DNA of 64,000 nt from JACQAP01 sp035275265 (GCA_035275265.1 DATENC010000008.1:150140-214139); one strand, 5' to 3'. Positions 1-9,090 are shown, counted from the first letter of the stretch. Program-made: numbers and translations. The notes: generated by a model from the letters alone, not told the origin.

Positions 1-1075
1 GCACCGGATCACCGATCGTCAAAGGATCTGAGAAAAAAACTCCGTCCGGGACGTTTGCCACGAATCCCTCGCTGCAGGCATCCTCGATCGAGATCTTTAG
101 CCATGTACCCTGGTACTCGACCGCGGTGACACGACCACTCACGCCGTTCACGCCGGCATCGACTTTCTCCGAGGGCGCGCGGCTCAGGCGCACCCGGTCG
201 CGGCGCACCGCCACCTCGAACCGCGCACCCACCGCCGGGGGCGAGGGCGGCGCCGTGACGGTAATGCTCTTTTTTCCGCTGGCGATAGTCACGGTGCCGG
301 CTCGGCGCTCAGTCACCGTGCCGCCAAGCACATTCTGGCCGCCCATGAAGTGCGCCACATAGGCGGTGCGCGGTCGATCGTATACTTCCCGGGCCGAGGC
401 CGCCTGTTCGATCTGCCCCTGGTCCATTACCACCACCATGTCGGCCAATGCGATCGCCTCCATCTGCGTATGCGTCACGTGGATGAAGGTGATGCCGAAT
501 TCCGCCTGGATGTGCCTGAGTTCGCCGCGCATCTGCAAGCGCAGGAATTCGTCGAGCGCCGACAGAGGCTCGTCCAGCAGCAGCACGCGCGGGTTGGTAA
601 TGAGCGAACGCGCCAACGCGATGCGCTGTTGCTGCCCTCCCGAAAGCTGCGCCGGCAGCCGGTCCGCGAAGGACTTCATGCGCACGCGATCCAGCATTTC
701 GAGAGCGCGCGCGCGCCGCTCGGCTTTGACCACCCCGCGCACCTTGAGGTTGAACGCGACATTGTCCATACATGTCAGGTGGGGAAACAGCGCATAACTC
801 TGGAACATCATCGCCGTACCGCGATCAATCGGCGGCTTCCCGACCACATCCTCCCCGTCGATCAGCACCGCGCCCTCGGTCGGCGATTCATGGCCCGCGA
901 TCATCCGCAGAATCGTCGTTTTTCCGCAGCCCGACGGTCCCAGCAGGCAACAGTAGCATCCGCCGGGAATCTTCAGATCGATGTTCTTGACCGCGGTCGT
1001 TTCGCCGAAGCGCTTGGTGACGCCTGCCAGATCGATGCTGCCTCGCTCGGCCGTGCGCCGATCTCCCGGGTTCAT
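1..1075 (-). CDS. Polyamine-type ABC transporter ATP-binding protein (PotA family), partial
   Basis: ATPase that powers import by the two permeases encoded just upstream; it acts as a dimer on the cytoplasmic face. Reading from an ATG at 1075, the frame stays open to the window edge (358 codons), so the 3' end is missing. Visible motifs are Walker A GPSGCGKTT at about residues 46-54, the signature LSGGQQQ at 144-150, Walker B LLLDEP at 165-170 and the switch histidine near 202. The rest looks like a PotA/MalK-type C-terminal TOBE region. It starts 2 bases after the stop of the upstream permease, so it is translationally coupled. Family assignment is firm; the substrate is inferred only from neighbours. 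Confidence 0.93.
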   Translation of the reverse strand, partial: MNPGDRRTAERGSIDLAGVTKRFGETTAVKNIDLKIPGGCYCCLLGPSGCGKTTILRMIAGHESPTEGAVLIDGEDVVGKPPIDRGTAMMFQSYALFPHLTCMDNVAFNLKVRGVVKAERRARALEMLDRVRMKSFADRLPAQLSGGQQQRIALARSLITNPRVLLLDEPLSALDEFLRLQMRGELRHIQAEFGITFIHVTHTQMEAIALADMVVVMDQGQIEQAASAREVYDRPRTAYVAHFMGGQNVLGGTVTERRAGTVTIASGKKSITVTAPPSPPAVGARFEVAVRRDRVRLSRAPSEKVDAGVNGVSGRVTAVEYQGTWLKISIEDACSEGFVANVPDGVFFSDPLTIGDPV

Positions 1076-1077
1076 TC

Positions 1078-1935
1078 TTATTCCTTTGCAGAAGTTTCTT
1101 TTCCAACCGGCCGCCGCGATCTGCGGAATTGGATTATGGCGATCGAACCCAGCGCCAGTGCAATGGCGATGAAGGAAACCAGCGTCGTGACTGTTCCCAG
1201 CGCGTAAAGTGCTGGCGAGGTCACGTTGGTAGTCATCCCCCAGATTTCCATGGGCAGCGTGTTCGCTGCCCCGGAGGTCAACAAGGTGCGGGGAAACTCG
1301 TCGTAGGACAGCGTGAACCCAAACAGAGCCACTGCGATCATGCCAGGAAACAGAATCGGCAAAACCACCCATAGGAAGATCTGCCAATTTGTGGCTCCAA
1401 GATCCCGCGCCGCCTCTTCATAGGCGCGGTTGAAGCGGCTGAACACGGCGAACATGATCAACATGCCGAAGGGCAAGGTCCAGGTGAGCTGCGCGCCTAG
1501 CGCCGAGGCGAACCACTTGGTTTGAACTCCGAGCGTTTGAAACGTAAGTCCCACACCCAACCCCACCAGCAATCCCGGCATGATCAGGCTGGCCACCGCC
1601 AAGTAAAAAACGAAAGCGGATCCGGCGAAGCGCCGCCGGAATGCAAGCCCCGCGACAACCGAAATCGCCACCGTCAACAACAGAACCATCACCGCGAGAA
1701 TCATGGATCGGTTGAACGCACCCGCGAAATCCCCCGTTCGCTCTTGTGCAAACAGGGCGGAGAACCATCGCAGCGAGACACCGTTCATCGGGAACGTGAG
1801 TCCGCCGGTCGGTCCCTGAAATGACAGGATATAAATGGCCGACATGGGGCCATAGAGAAAGAGCACGAACAATCCGAAAAAACAGCTCAGCGCGTAGAAG
1901 CTCCAGGGACGTTTGCCAGTTTGTAGCTTGAGCAT
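1078..1935 (-). CDS. ABC transporter permease, PotC-like
   Basis: Inner-membrane subunit of the polyamine-type importer. The 285-residue protein has about six hydrophobic segments and the permease EAA loop (EEAARDLG followed by VLPILFPG, about residues 173-198), which docks onto the ATPase. Length and order match PotC, which normally follows PotB. Only 3 bases separate it from the preceding permease gene, so the two are surely co-transcribed. The EAA loop and gene order make the family clear; the transported compound is not evident from the sequence. Confidence 0.93.
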   Translation of the reverse strand: MLKLQTGKRPWSFYALSCFFGLFVLFLYGPMSAIYILSFQGPTGGLTFPMNGVSLRWFSALFAQERTGDFAGAFNRSMILAVMVLLLTVAISVVAGLAFRRRFAGSAFVFYLAVASLIMPGLLVGLGVGLTFQTLGVQTKWFASALGAQLTWTLPFGMLIMFAVFSRFNRAYEEAARDLGATNWQIFLWVVLPILFPGMIAVALFGFTLSYDEFPRTLLTSGAANTLPMEIWGMTTNVTSPALYALGTVTTLVSFIAIALALGSIAIIQFRRSRRPVGKETSAKE

Positions 1936-1938
1936 TGC

Positions 1939-2799
1939 CTATCCCGCGATCTCTTTTCGAACATCGACAATACGTAGGATCGCCGCCACCATCAAACTCA
2001 CGACGATCAGCAAGATAACGGCACTCGCTGCCGCCGGCGGATACTGCACCATGGCAATTTGGTTGGACATGGCCATGGCGACGGAAGCGGACTGACTGCC
2101 GCTCATGACCTTGACCACGAAGAAGTCCCCCATCACCAAGGTGACCACGAAGATCGATCCCAGGGCAATCCCCGTCTTGGAAAGAGGCACCACGATGTCC
2201 CAGATAATGCGCCAGGCACTGGCACCGCCATCGAGGGCAGCCTCGATCAGCGATTTGTCTATTCTCGCCATGGCATTGAAGATGGGTACGATCATGAACA
2301 GCGTGAACAAGTGCACGTACGCGATGATGACCGCAAAGTCGGAGAACAGCAGAAACTCGAGAGGCTCATCCGTAATACCCGCGCCGATGAGCGCGTTGTT
2401 GAAGATCCCGTTCCTGCCGAGAAAAGGTATCCACGAGATCATGCGGATAATGTTCGACGTCCAGAAGGGCACGGTACACAACAGCAACAGCGCCATCTGC
2501 CAAATCATGCTCTGGATGTGGAAAGCCAGGAAATAGGCAACGGTAAATCCGATCAAGAGCGTGATCGCCCATACCACCACCGCGTAATAGAGCGTTTTCA
2601 AATACAACGACAACGTGACTTCGGACGTCAGTACATCGACGTAGTTCACAAAGTCAAATGCGGGAATCGAGTCGAGGCCATCGAACTGGAAAAAACTATA
2701 GGCGATGACCACCAGTAAAGGAATGCCGAAAAACAGCAGTAGCACCAGCAACAGGGGACCGATCTGGAGATAGGACGTCAGAGCGGGTGAGACTTTCAC
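1939..2799 (-). CDS. ABC transporter permease, PotB-like
   Basis: First permease of the polyamine-type importer, 286 residues, with six predicted membrane segments and the EAA loop EAALDGGASAWRIIW at about residues 186-200. The N-terminal hydrophobic helix (residues 14-34) is followed by a short periplasmic stretch, as in PotB. It lies between the binding-protein gene (114-base gap) and the second permease (3-base gap). The gap upstream holds a long purine/pyrimidine-biased tract but no recognisable promoter. Pairs with the PotC-like subunit as a heterodimer. Confidence 0.93.
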   Translation of the reverse strand: MKVSPALTSYLQIGPLLLVLLLFFGIPLLVVIAYSFFQFDGLDSIPAFDFVNYVDVLTSEVTLSLYLKTLYYAVVVWAITLLIGFTVAYFLAFHIQSMIWQMALLLLCTVPFWTSNIIRMISWIPFLGRNGIFNNALIGAGITDEPLEFLLFSDFAVIIAYVHLFTLFMIVPIFNAMARIDKSLIEAALDGGASAWRIIWDIVVPLSKTGIALGSIFVVTLVMGDFFVVKVMSGSQSASVAMAMSNQIAMVQYPPAAASAVILLIVVSLMVAAILRIVDVRKEIAG

Positions 2800-2913
2800 G
2801 GGCGTGCGCCTCTTGTTCTGTCGGGTGATGGTAGGAAGAGGGAAGAAGGAAAAAGGAGGGGGAGAAAAAACTTCACCCCCATCCCGCTAATCCTGACTCC
2901 TAGTCCCTATGTT

Positions 2914-4239
2914 TCAAGACGCCAGGAACTCATTCCACTTCTTGACCATGTACTGGTTTTCGTCCATCAGGGTATTCCAGCATGCCACTTGACCCATGCG
3001 ATCCCAGAAGGATCCGCCATCGCGCACGGAACCGGCTTTCTCCATCACATTACCGTACGGATCCTTGATTTCACCCTTGGCCGCCTTGCCTTCGTACCAA
3101 TAACCGTACTCATCCTCGGTCATGAATTTCTTGGCGGCTTCGGGAACGGAACTGTAATAGCCTTGCTTGGCGATGAAGCCCGCCTGCCAGCCCGACATGT
3201 ACCAATTGATGTACTCGTAGGCTGCGTCGAGCTTGACGCCCTTCAGGTGGGCCATGGGAGCAATACAACTCCCCCAAGCGCGATAGCCTTCCTTCAACGG
3301 CGCGTAGTAGCACGGAATTCCGCGCGAACGCACTGCCGTCACCGCCGGTGACCACATGGACTGAACGATGGTTTCGCCCGCCGCCATGAGGTTCACGGAT
3401 TCGTCGAAAGTGGCCCACATGGCGCGGAACTGGCCCGCCTTCTTCGCGGCCTTGAGAATGTCGATGGTCTTATCGATTTCGGCCTTGGTCATGTTGCCTT
3501 TATCGCCATACTTGATGTCGCCGCGCGCTTCGATGGCCATTGCAGCGTCCATGATGCCGATACCGGGCACCGACACGATGGATGTCTTGCCCTTCCACTC
3601 GGGATTGAGCAATTCGGACCAGCTTTCGATCTTGCGCTTGACCAAGTCGGGACGAATGCCCAAGGTATCGGCGTTGTAAACGGTGGGTATGCCCGTGATC
3701 CACTTGGTGGGGCCCTTGGCAAACTCTTTCGCCCCCGGCCCGTTCACGTACTGCACTTCATAGGGCAGCACGCCCTGGCCGGACACTTTCCTGCCATCGG
3801 GATAGGTGCCCTTGGTGAAGATCGGTACGACCTTGTCCCACAACTTGATCTTCTCCACGGCCATGGGCTGAAGGGTTCCGCGCTTGATCAAGTGATGCTG
3901 GAAGAAATACTCGATATCCGCGATATCGATGGTCTGGGGCTGGGTGACCAAGCGGTTCAGCAGGGCTGAATGGTCGGCTGTTTGCATCTCCACCTTGAAG
4001 CCCAAGTCCTTGGTGGCCTGATCCGCAATATCTTTGATGGCGGAGTAGGAACCACCCACTTGCATCAGCTTGACGTCCTTGATGTTCTGGGACCAGACCA
4101 ATGGGAACCCGTCGATCAAACCCGTTGTGGCCGCGGCACCCGCCGTTACGGCGGCAGTCTTTAGGAACCGTCGGCGTCCCGCTGAGGTCTGCGACTGCGC
4201 CCGTTGTCCGGCGGCCTTCACCTTACTTTTCTTCAACAT
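2914..4239 (-). CDS. Periplasmic substrate-binding protein of the polyamine-type ABC importer
   Basis: Extracellular solute-binding protein (PotD/PotF fold), 441 residues. The N-terminus carries a twin-arginine signal, RRRFLK at about residues 22-27, followed by an alanine-rich hydrophobic stretch, so it is probably exported folded by Tat. The mature part has the features of the family, including the IPTVYNADTLGIRPD region and the late WYMSGWQAGF segment. It lies 33 bases downstream of the cyclodeaminase gene and upstream of both permeases. The start is an ATG preceded by an AGGAGA-like site. The ligand is unknown; polyamine is the family default, but the associated enzymes argue for another nitrogen compound. 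Confidence 0.92.
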   Translation of the reverse strand: MLKKSKVKAAGQRAQSQTSAGRRRFLKTAAVTAGAAATTGLIDGFPLVWSQNIKDVKLMQVGGSYSAIKDIADQATKDLGFKVEMQTADHSALLNRLVTQPQTIDIADIEYFFQHHLIKRGTLQPMAVEKIKLWDKVVPIFTKGTYPDGRKVSGQGVLPYEVQYVNGPGAKEFAKGPTKWITGIPTVYNADTLGIRPDLVKRKIESWSELLNPEWKGKTSIVSVPGIGIMDAAMAIEARGDIKYGDKGNMTKAEIDKTIDILKAAKKAGQFRAMWATFDESVNLMAAGETIVQSMWSPAVTAVRSRGIPCYYAPLKEGYRAWGSCIAPMAHLKGVKLDAAYEYINWYMSGWQAGFIAKQGYYSSVPEAAKKFMTEDEYGYWYEGKAAKGEIKDPYGNVMEKAGSVRDGGSFWDRMGQVACWNTLMDENQYMVKKWNEFLAS

Positions 4240-4272
4240 GGTGTTCTCCTGTGTTGGCGATTGAAGTACGAA

Positions 4273-5286
4273 TCAAGTGGAGATCATCTTTTTCTCGATC
4301 CCCACGCCAGCGGCGAGCGCCCTCTCGTACTCGAGCGGGATGGTGGCCGAGTCCTGCAGCGCGATGCCGGTGGAATCGAACAGCGTGATGTCCTTGTCCG
4401 AGTTCCGACCTTTCTTTTTCCCGACGATCACCTCGCCGATCTCCCCGGCGATGTCTGTTTCCTTGAGTACGCCCTGCGACAAAGGCACGTTGATCTCTCC
4501 GTCGGTCCGGCACTGTCGGATGTCGTCCACAAAGATCCGTGCGCGCTTGAGGATCGTCGCTTCAAGCTCCTGGTCGCCCGACTTGTCGGCGCCCAGAGCG
4601 GCGATATGCATGCCTTCGCCGATCCATTCGTTCTTGATGATGGCTCCGCGCGCCGGGGTTACCGTCACCACTACGTCCGCGGCACGCACGGTCTTCTCCA
4701 GATTGGTGCTGGGGATCAGGTTGAAACCGTCGTATTTTGGGCGCTGTTCCTTCACGAAGTGATCCAGCGTTGCCTGCGAGCGGCTCCAGACCCGCACCTC
4801 CTTCCAAGCGAATACCTCGTTGCAGGTGGCGAGCACACCGGCGGCCATGTGTCCCGCGCCCACGATGGCCAATACCTTCGAGTCCTTGCGTGCCAGCCAC
4901 TTGGCGGAAACTGCGGCAGCCGATCCGGTGCGCATGACGGTGTGGTGGCTGCCGTCGCAAATCGCCAGCGGGAATCCGGTTTCAGGATGCGTATAGATCA
5001 GAATCGAAAATACCGTTGGCAGATCATGGTTCTTGCGGTTGTTCTCGCGGATCGAGACCCACTTGCAGGCCGCGGCCTCGGGTTCTTCGATGTAGGAAGG
5101 CATCGCTTCCCATTCACCCGGATACTTGTCCAGAACTATATGGCCCTTTGGATCCATGTAGAAGCGCCGCTCGCCGTGCATGCGATACGCCTGTTCCACG
5201 CATTGGTTGTATTCCGCCGGGGTCAACAAGCCCATCATCTCGGTGCGGCCCAGGATGAGGGTCTTGCGGTTGCGCCAACTTTGCAT
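4273..5286 (-). CDS. Ornithine cyclodeaminase / mu-crystallin family protein
   Basis: NAD(P)-dependent enzyme of the OCD/mu-crystallin family (337 residues). Members do ornithine deamination-cyclisation, ketimine or pyrroline-2-carboxylate reduction, or alanine dehydrogenation. Seen here: the substrate-side lysine in ACKWVS near residue 74, the MRTGSAAAVSAKWLA segment, the dinucleotide loop VGAGHMA near 156, and the LGADKSGDQEL motif with the family aspartate. The ATG at 5286 has a GAGG ribosome site about 8 bases upstream. Located between the NodB-fold hydrolase and the importer genes in one operon. Which reaction it does cannot be decided from sequence alone. Confidence 0.9.
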   Translation of the reverse strand: MQSWRNRKTLILGRTEMMGLLTPAEYNQCVEQAYRMHGERRFYMDPKGHIVLDKYPGEWEAMPSYIEEPEAAACKWVSIRENNRKNHDLPTVFSILIYTHPETGFPLAICDGSHHTVMRTGSAAAVSAKWLARKDSKVLAIVGAGHMAAGVLATCNEVFAWKEVRVWSRSQATLDHFVKEQRPKYDGFNLIPSTNLEKTVRAADVVVTVTPARGAIIKNEWIGEGMHIAALGADKSGDQELEATILKRARIFVDDIRQCRTDGEINVPLSQGVLKETDIAGEIGEVIVGKKKGRNSDKDITLFDSTGIALQDSATIPLEYERALAAGVGIEKKMIST

Positions 5287-5336
5287 TGCGCTGTCCTCGA
5301 TCCGGCAAGCGTTCGGCTGAACTGGTGCCGTTCTGC

Positions 5337-6221
5337 CTATTTTTTCTTGCGCGGGCTGCGCCGGGCAAAGTCGTTGGCAATGTCGTCGAAGGTAGTGAAC
5401 CTCACGCCCGGATGACGGATGATGTGGTTGAACAAGCGCTCGAGCATCAGCAACACCTGCGGGCGGCCGGACACGTCCGGATGAATGGTCAGTGTGAAAA
5501 CGGCGTAATCCATTTCCCGGTACACCCAGTCGAACTGATCACGCCAGATTTCCTCGAGGTGCCGCGGATTGACGAAACCGTGGGAGTTGGGCGCCTTCTT
5601 GATGAACATCATCGGCGGCAAGTCGTCGAGATACCAGCTTCCCGGAATCTCGATCAAATCCGTTTCGACACCACGCACCAAGGGCTTCATCCATTCCTGC
5701 GGCTTCTTCGAGTAATCGATGAGCGTCCAGCTGTCGCCAACCCGCACATAGTAGGGCTCGAAATCCTTGTGCATCAGGCTGTGATCGTACTTGATTCCCC
5801 TTTTCAGCAGCAATTCGTTGGTGACCGTGCTGAACTCCCACCACGGCGCGACATAACCGGTCGGACGTCGGCCCGAAACCTTGGTCACCAGGTCTATGCA
5901 CTTGTCGAGCACCGCCTCTTCCTGCTCGCGGGTCATCGAGATCGGGTTTTCGTGGGTATAACCGTGAATGCCGATCTCGTGCCCTGCCTCCACGACCATC
6001 GCCGTCTGCTGCGGAAAGGTTTCGATCGAGTGTCCAGGGATAAACCACGTGGTCTTGACGCCAAGACGCTTGAATAGATTGACCAAACGCGGCGTGCCAA
6101 CTTCGCCGGCGAACAGGCCGCGGGAGATGTCGTCCGGAGAATCTTCCCCACCGTAGGAACCCAGCCAGCCTGCAACCGCATCCACGTCTACACCGAACGC
6201 ACACAAGATGTCTTTGGCCAT
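5337..6221 (-). CDS. Polysaccharide deacetylase / NodB-fold hydrolase
   Basis: Metal-dependent C-N hydrolase of the NodB fold, 294 residues. The family includes peptidoglycan and chitin deacetylases, but also PuuE-type allantoinases and cyclic imidases. Metal-site motifs are visible: the early aspartates in GVDVDAV (about 12-14) and the HGYTHENP box (histidines about 86 and 90). There is no signal peptide, so it is cytoplasmic, which argues for a small imported substrate and against cell-wall work. I place the start at the ATG at 6221, preceded by AGGGAG, because the longer upstream frame lacks a ribosome site. First gene of the six-gene operon controlled from 6332-6360. Confidence 0.9.
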   Translation of the reverse strand: MAKDILCAFGVDVDAVAGWLGSYGGEDSPDDISRGLFAGEVGTPRLVNLFKRLGVKTTWFIPGHSIETFPQQTAMVVEAGHEIGIHGYTHENPISMTREQEEAVLDKCIDLVTKVSGRRPTGYVAPWWEFSTVTNELLLKRGIKYDHSLMHKDFEPYYVRVGDSWTLIDYSKKPQEWMKPLVRGVETDLIEIPGSWYLDDLPPMMFIKKAPNSHGFVNPRHLEEIWRDQFDWVYREMDYAVFTLTIHPDVSGRPQVLLMLERLFNHIIRHPGVRFTTFDDIANDFARRSPRKKK

Positions 6222-6331
6222 TGTTTTCTCCCTAATTATTAAGAGCTCTGGCGATTGGACTGGCACCACGGGTCCGTGCCGACCCGATTCCACTACGTCA
6301 AACGATGTCGGATGGCTCTCCGGCGCGCATA

Positions 6332-6346
6332 TCTATAAAATATAGA
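6332..6346. promoter_or_regulatory. Inverted repeat, likely GntR-family operator
   Basis: TCTATA-AAA-TATAGA is a perfect 6-3-6 inverted repeat. It covers the -10 and the start of the spacer of the minus-strand promoter and sits 18 bases before the probable ATG of the divergent GntR/FCD gene. Short AT-rich palindromes of this type are typical operators of FadR/VanR-type regulators. The position would let the regulator repress the operon and perhaps itself. Binding is inferred. Confidence 0.6.
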
Positions 6347-6360
6347 CTTTTACTTGTCAA
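6332..6360 (-). promoter_or_regulatory. Sigma-70-type promoter for the deacetylase-importer operon
   Basis: On the minus strand TTGACA (6355-6360) is separated by exactly 17 bases from TATAGA (6332-6337). This is a perfect -35 and a five-of-six -10, the best promoter match I found in the window. It points towards the deacetylase gene, leaving a leader of roughly 100 bases. The -10 lies inside the inverted repeat at 6332-6346. Confidence 0.75.
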
Positions 6361-6364
6361 CAGA

Positions 6365-7159
6365 ATGCCCGCAACTTCTTCAGAAAGAATCCCGTCCGAA
6401 TCGGTCAAGCGGACGACTCTGAGCGAAGCCGCGCATCAGGCGATCCGCAGAAACATCATTACGGGAATCCTGCCGCCGGGGTCCAAGCTGGTTGTTGCCT
6501 CTCTTGCTCAAGCGCTCAACCTTTCCGCCACCCCGATCAATGAAGCACTGGCCGGGCTCGAACGCGAAGGTCTCGTGACCTGTTCGCCGCACCGCGGCTA
6601 TTTCGTACGCACGGTTACCCCCGAGGACATTGAAGAGACCTACTCGGTCAGGGAGGCTTTCGAACTGCTCGCCGTTCGTAGTGCCGCGAAAAACGCCGAC
6701 AAGACCGTCATAGGGCAACTCAAAGAAATACTCCAGCAAGCCCGGCAGTCTCTGCGCGAAACCGACACATCCCGATTCAGCGATCTCGACCTGGAGTTTC
6801 ACCGCGTCATCTGGAACAGCATGAATAATTCACTGGCAACCAGAGTCGGCGAACTCATCGGCGTCCAGATCCGCCTGCTGGTAGCCACCACGGCCCGCGC
6901 ACCTGGTCGCTTCCGCGGCGCATTCGAGGAACACAACGACATCTACCACGCTATCAAGGACTGCGATCCGGCGCGCGCCGAAAAGTCGATGATGACGCAT
7001 CTTTGCAATGCCAAGACAGCCCTGGAACACGCGGTCGGCGAAGCAGCCGGTACAGGCTCCAATGTCTCCGCCATCGGCGCCTCAAAAAGGAAGACGGCAT
7101 CCAACCGTATCCGCACGCCCCAGGTTTCTGCACAATCCGTGCCAAAGCAAAGATCGTGA
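6365..7159 (+). CDS. GntR-family transcriptional regulator, FCD (FadR-like) type
   Basis: Winged-helix DNA-binding regulator of about 264 residues. The N-terminal HTH region (about 15-75) contains AHQAIRRNIITGILPPGSKL and the LNLSATPINEALAGLEREGL recognition segment. The C-terminal FCD ligand domain (about 85-225) carries the family metal-site pattern with the EFHRVIW, EEHNDIYHAI and MMTHL histidines. An ATG at 6305 is possible, but it would put the operator inside the gene and neither start has a strong ribosome site; 6365 is preferred. Divergent from the importer operon, so a local regulator of that pathway, probably a repressor relieved by a carboxylate ligand. Confidence 0.9.
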   Translation: MPATSSERIPSESVKRTTLSEAAHQAIRRNIITGILPPGSKLVVASLAQALNLSATPINEALAGLEREGLVTCSPHRGYFVRTVTPEDIEETYSVREAFELLAVRSAAKNADKTVIGQLKEILQQARQSLRETDTSRFSDLDLEFHRVIWNSMNNSLATRVGELIGVQIRLLVATTARAPGRFRGAFEEHNDIYHAIKDCDPARAEKSMMTHLCNAKTALEHAVGEAAGTGSNVSAIGASKRKTASNRIRTPQVSAQSVPKQRS

Positions 7160-7260
7160 TTTGCGTTTGAATTTGAACGGTTAGTCGGTTGGAGTTCGCA
7201 GACCGCTGCTCAGCCAAGGTGCGAAGCAATGATGACGTGCACTGGCACCGTGCCTGATTG

Positions 7261-7848
7261 TTACGCTGGTCGCGCCGTCCTGCCTTGTTTTCCGATTGGA
7301 GCTTTGAAGGCTTCTAGGAATGCAAACCCGGGGGCCTGCTTCATCAGGCGCTCGAACGTCTCCAGCAGCGTCGCCGGCGGCAACCAGGGGTAGGGCAACT
7401 CCGATTGCAGGGCATTTAGCGTGTTTCCGGCGCGATCCTCGATATGGTCCATTCTTTCGATGTGTATATGCATCGCGCATACACGCGTCCTCGTTCCATC
7501 GAATTCGAACTGCCACCGGTAATAACCCTTTCCGACCCGAAGCGCTGAATTCGACATCTCCCTCATGATCACCAGCCAGGGCACGAAGTCGATGTGCGGG
7601 GCACGATCCACTATCGAATCACATACATAGTAGGTCTTGCAGCGGTCGAAGGTTTTTCTGAAGTCCCGCACCAGGGTTTGCGCAATCGCGTCCGCTCCCA
7701 TTACTTTGCTGGGGAACGAGATGGTATCTGTCGCAATTGAGTAGGTCAGAATCGCGTTTGGCGTATGGGATTCGAGAATAAGGTGTGGGCGATTGCGGTC
7801 TTTGGCCTCCAGGTACGCCTCGAGCAGATCCTTCGATGTGTTCATCAT
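7261..7848 (-). CDS. SnoaL-like / NTF2-fold family protein
   Basis: Uncharacterised 195-residue cytoplasmic protein. The N-terminal half, with LLEAYLEAKDRNRPHLILE and a following beta-rich segment containing YYRWQFEFDGTRTRVCAMHI, has the helix-then-sheet layout of SnoaL-like/NTF2 domains, which serve as small-ligand pockets or cyclase/isomerase scaffolds. No catalytic motif is certain. Two adjacent ATG codons (7848, 7845) could start it and neither has a good ribosome site. It is convergent with the GntR gene and alone in its transcription unit. Fold assignment is tentative and the function unknown. Confidence 0.7.
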   Translation of the reverse strand: MMNTSKDLLEAYLEAKDRNRPHLILESHTPNAILTYSIATDTISFPSKVMGADAIAQTLVRDFRKTFDRCKTYYVCDSIVDRAPHIDFVPWLVIMREMSNSALRVGKGYYRWQFEFDGTRTRVCAMHIHIERMDHIEDRAGNTLNALQSELPYPWLPPATLLETFERLMKQAPGFAFLEAFKAPIGKQGRTARPA

Positions 7849-7938
7849 GTTTGCCGGGAAACCGGGAACAGCCGGTCGGGGCCACGATAACCGTTTTTCG
7901 GCAACGACAAGAAAGCCTAGTAGCGGTCGACGTGCGGG

Positions 7939-9090
7939 TTACACGTGAAGTGCCGGTTTCGTCGGCAACAGGACCAGCGCGCCAAGAATCAGGACGATAG
8001 ACGCTGCGATCAGGGTCGGGTCCATACCATGCGGATCGCCGGCGACCATGCTCACCAGTACCGGACCGAGAATCTGCCCGATTGCAAATGCTGCGGTCAT
8101 CGCCGCCATCAGGCTTGACGCGTTGTCGGGAGCGACTCGGCGCGCCTCCTGCATCCCGGCCATGGTCGCAACCATGAAGGTACTACCGACGCAAAGTGCG
8201 GACAGCACGATGCCACCGATACCTGCCCATACGACCGGAACGGCGACTCCAAAGGCCAGGATGAAATGTGCGGCGATCCATAGAGTACGGTATGTCAGGC
8301 GCGCGGAAAGCCAGCCCGCCGCAAGTGCGGACATGAACGCCGCCGCACCGAAAATCGGCCAAGCCCAGCCGAAGATCGCCGGATCGGAGATCACTTCTCT
8401 GGCCATCGCCGGCAGGAACGTCGCCGGAATGATGTAGCCGAACCCGAAGCAACCGTAGGAGCAGATCAGCCGCATGTGCTCGCCCGAGCCCAGTGGTACA
8501 ACGGCGGCGGGACCTGGTGTCCCGGGTGCACGTGCGCCAGCATATGCCGGCCAAGTTGTCACAGTGAACAACAGCGCGGCCGCCCCCATTGCGATCCACG
8601 CCAAGTCGGACGACCACGCAAGTTGCAGAAACACCAGGCAGAGCCCACCCGCCAGTGCTGCGCCCAGCCCGACGCCGCCGAAAACCACCCCACCGAGTCG
8701 GTGGCTGCCCATCGCGGCGAGCCGTTGCAGCACCCACGCAGAGCCGAACACGAGCGCCCAAGCGCTGGCAATGCCCGCCAGCGCCCGCAGGGCAAGCCAT
8801 GCGAGCGGATGGTCAGTTGCACCCATCGCCGCCGTCAACAATGCGATGGCCACTAGCGAAGCACGGACGATGGCCGACGATCGCGCGCGAATCCAGATGG
8901 CGGACAGAGCACCGATGAAGTACCCGGCGTAGTTGGCCGACGCCAGCCATCCGGCCGCAGCAAGCGACAGGCCCGCGTCTTTCTGCATCATCGGCAGGAT
9001 CGGAGTAAAGGCGAAACGACCGATGCCTATCGCAGCGGCCAGAGTCAGCATGCCGGTTATTGCGACCTGCAGGCCTGATGGTTGACGCAC
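7939..9090 (-). CDS. YbfB/YjiJ-family MFS transporter
   Basis: Inner-membrane carrier of the major facilitator superfamily, about 383 residues with roughly 12 membrane segments. The first helix contains AAAIGIGRFAFTPILPMM, the hallmark of the YbfB/YjiJ subfamily, whose substrates are mostly undefined. No ATG lies near the N-terminus. I chose a GTG at 9090, which places the first helix shortly after the start as in relatives; a TTG at 9156 would add 22 residues. Divergent from the D-aminoacylase gene. Confidence 0.85.
   Translation of the reverse strand: MRQPSGLQVAITGMLTLAAAIGIGRFAFTPILPMMQKDAGLSLAAAGWLASANYAGYFIGALSAIWIRARSSAIVRASLVAIALLTAAMGATDHPLAWLALRALAGIASAWALVFGSAWVLQRLAAMGSHRLGGVVFGGVGLGAALAGGLCLVFLQLAWSSDLAWIAMGAAALLFTVTTWPAYAGARAPGTPGPAAVVPLGSGEHMRLICSYGCFGFGYIIPATFLPAMAREVISDPAIFGWAWPIFGAAAFMSALAAGWLSARLTYRTLWIAAHFILAFGVAVPVVWAGIGGIVLSALCVGSTFMVATMAGMQEARRVAPDNASSLMAAMTAAFAIGQILGPVLVSMVAGDPHGMDPTLIAASIVLILGALVLLPTKPALHV

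Noticed and set aside
2830..2870. Long purine-rich run on the plus strand between permease and binding-protein genes
   Set aside because: Probably a simple-sequence bias; a weak GGGGG/CCCCC pairing exists but no consistent hairpin or regulatory motif.
4204..5415. A 403-codon plus-strand frame
   Set aside because: Antisense to the cyclodeaminase gene, no ribosome site and no family pattern.
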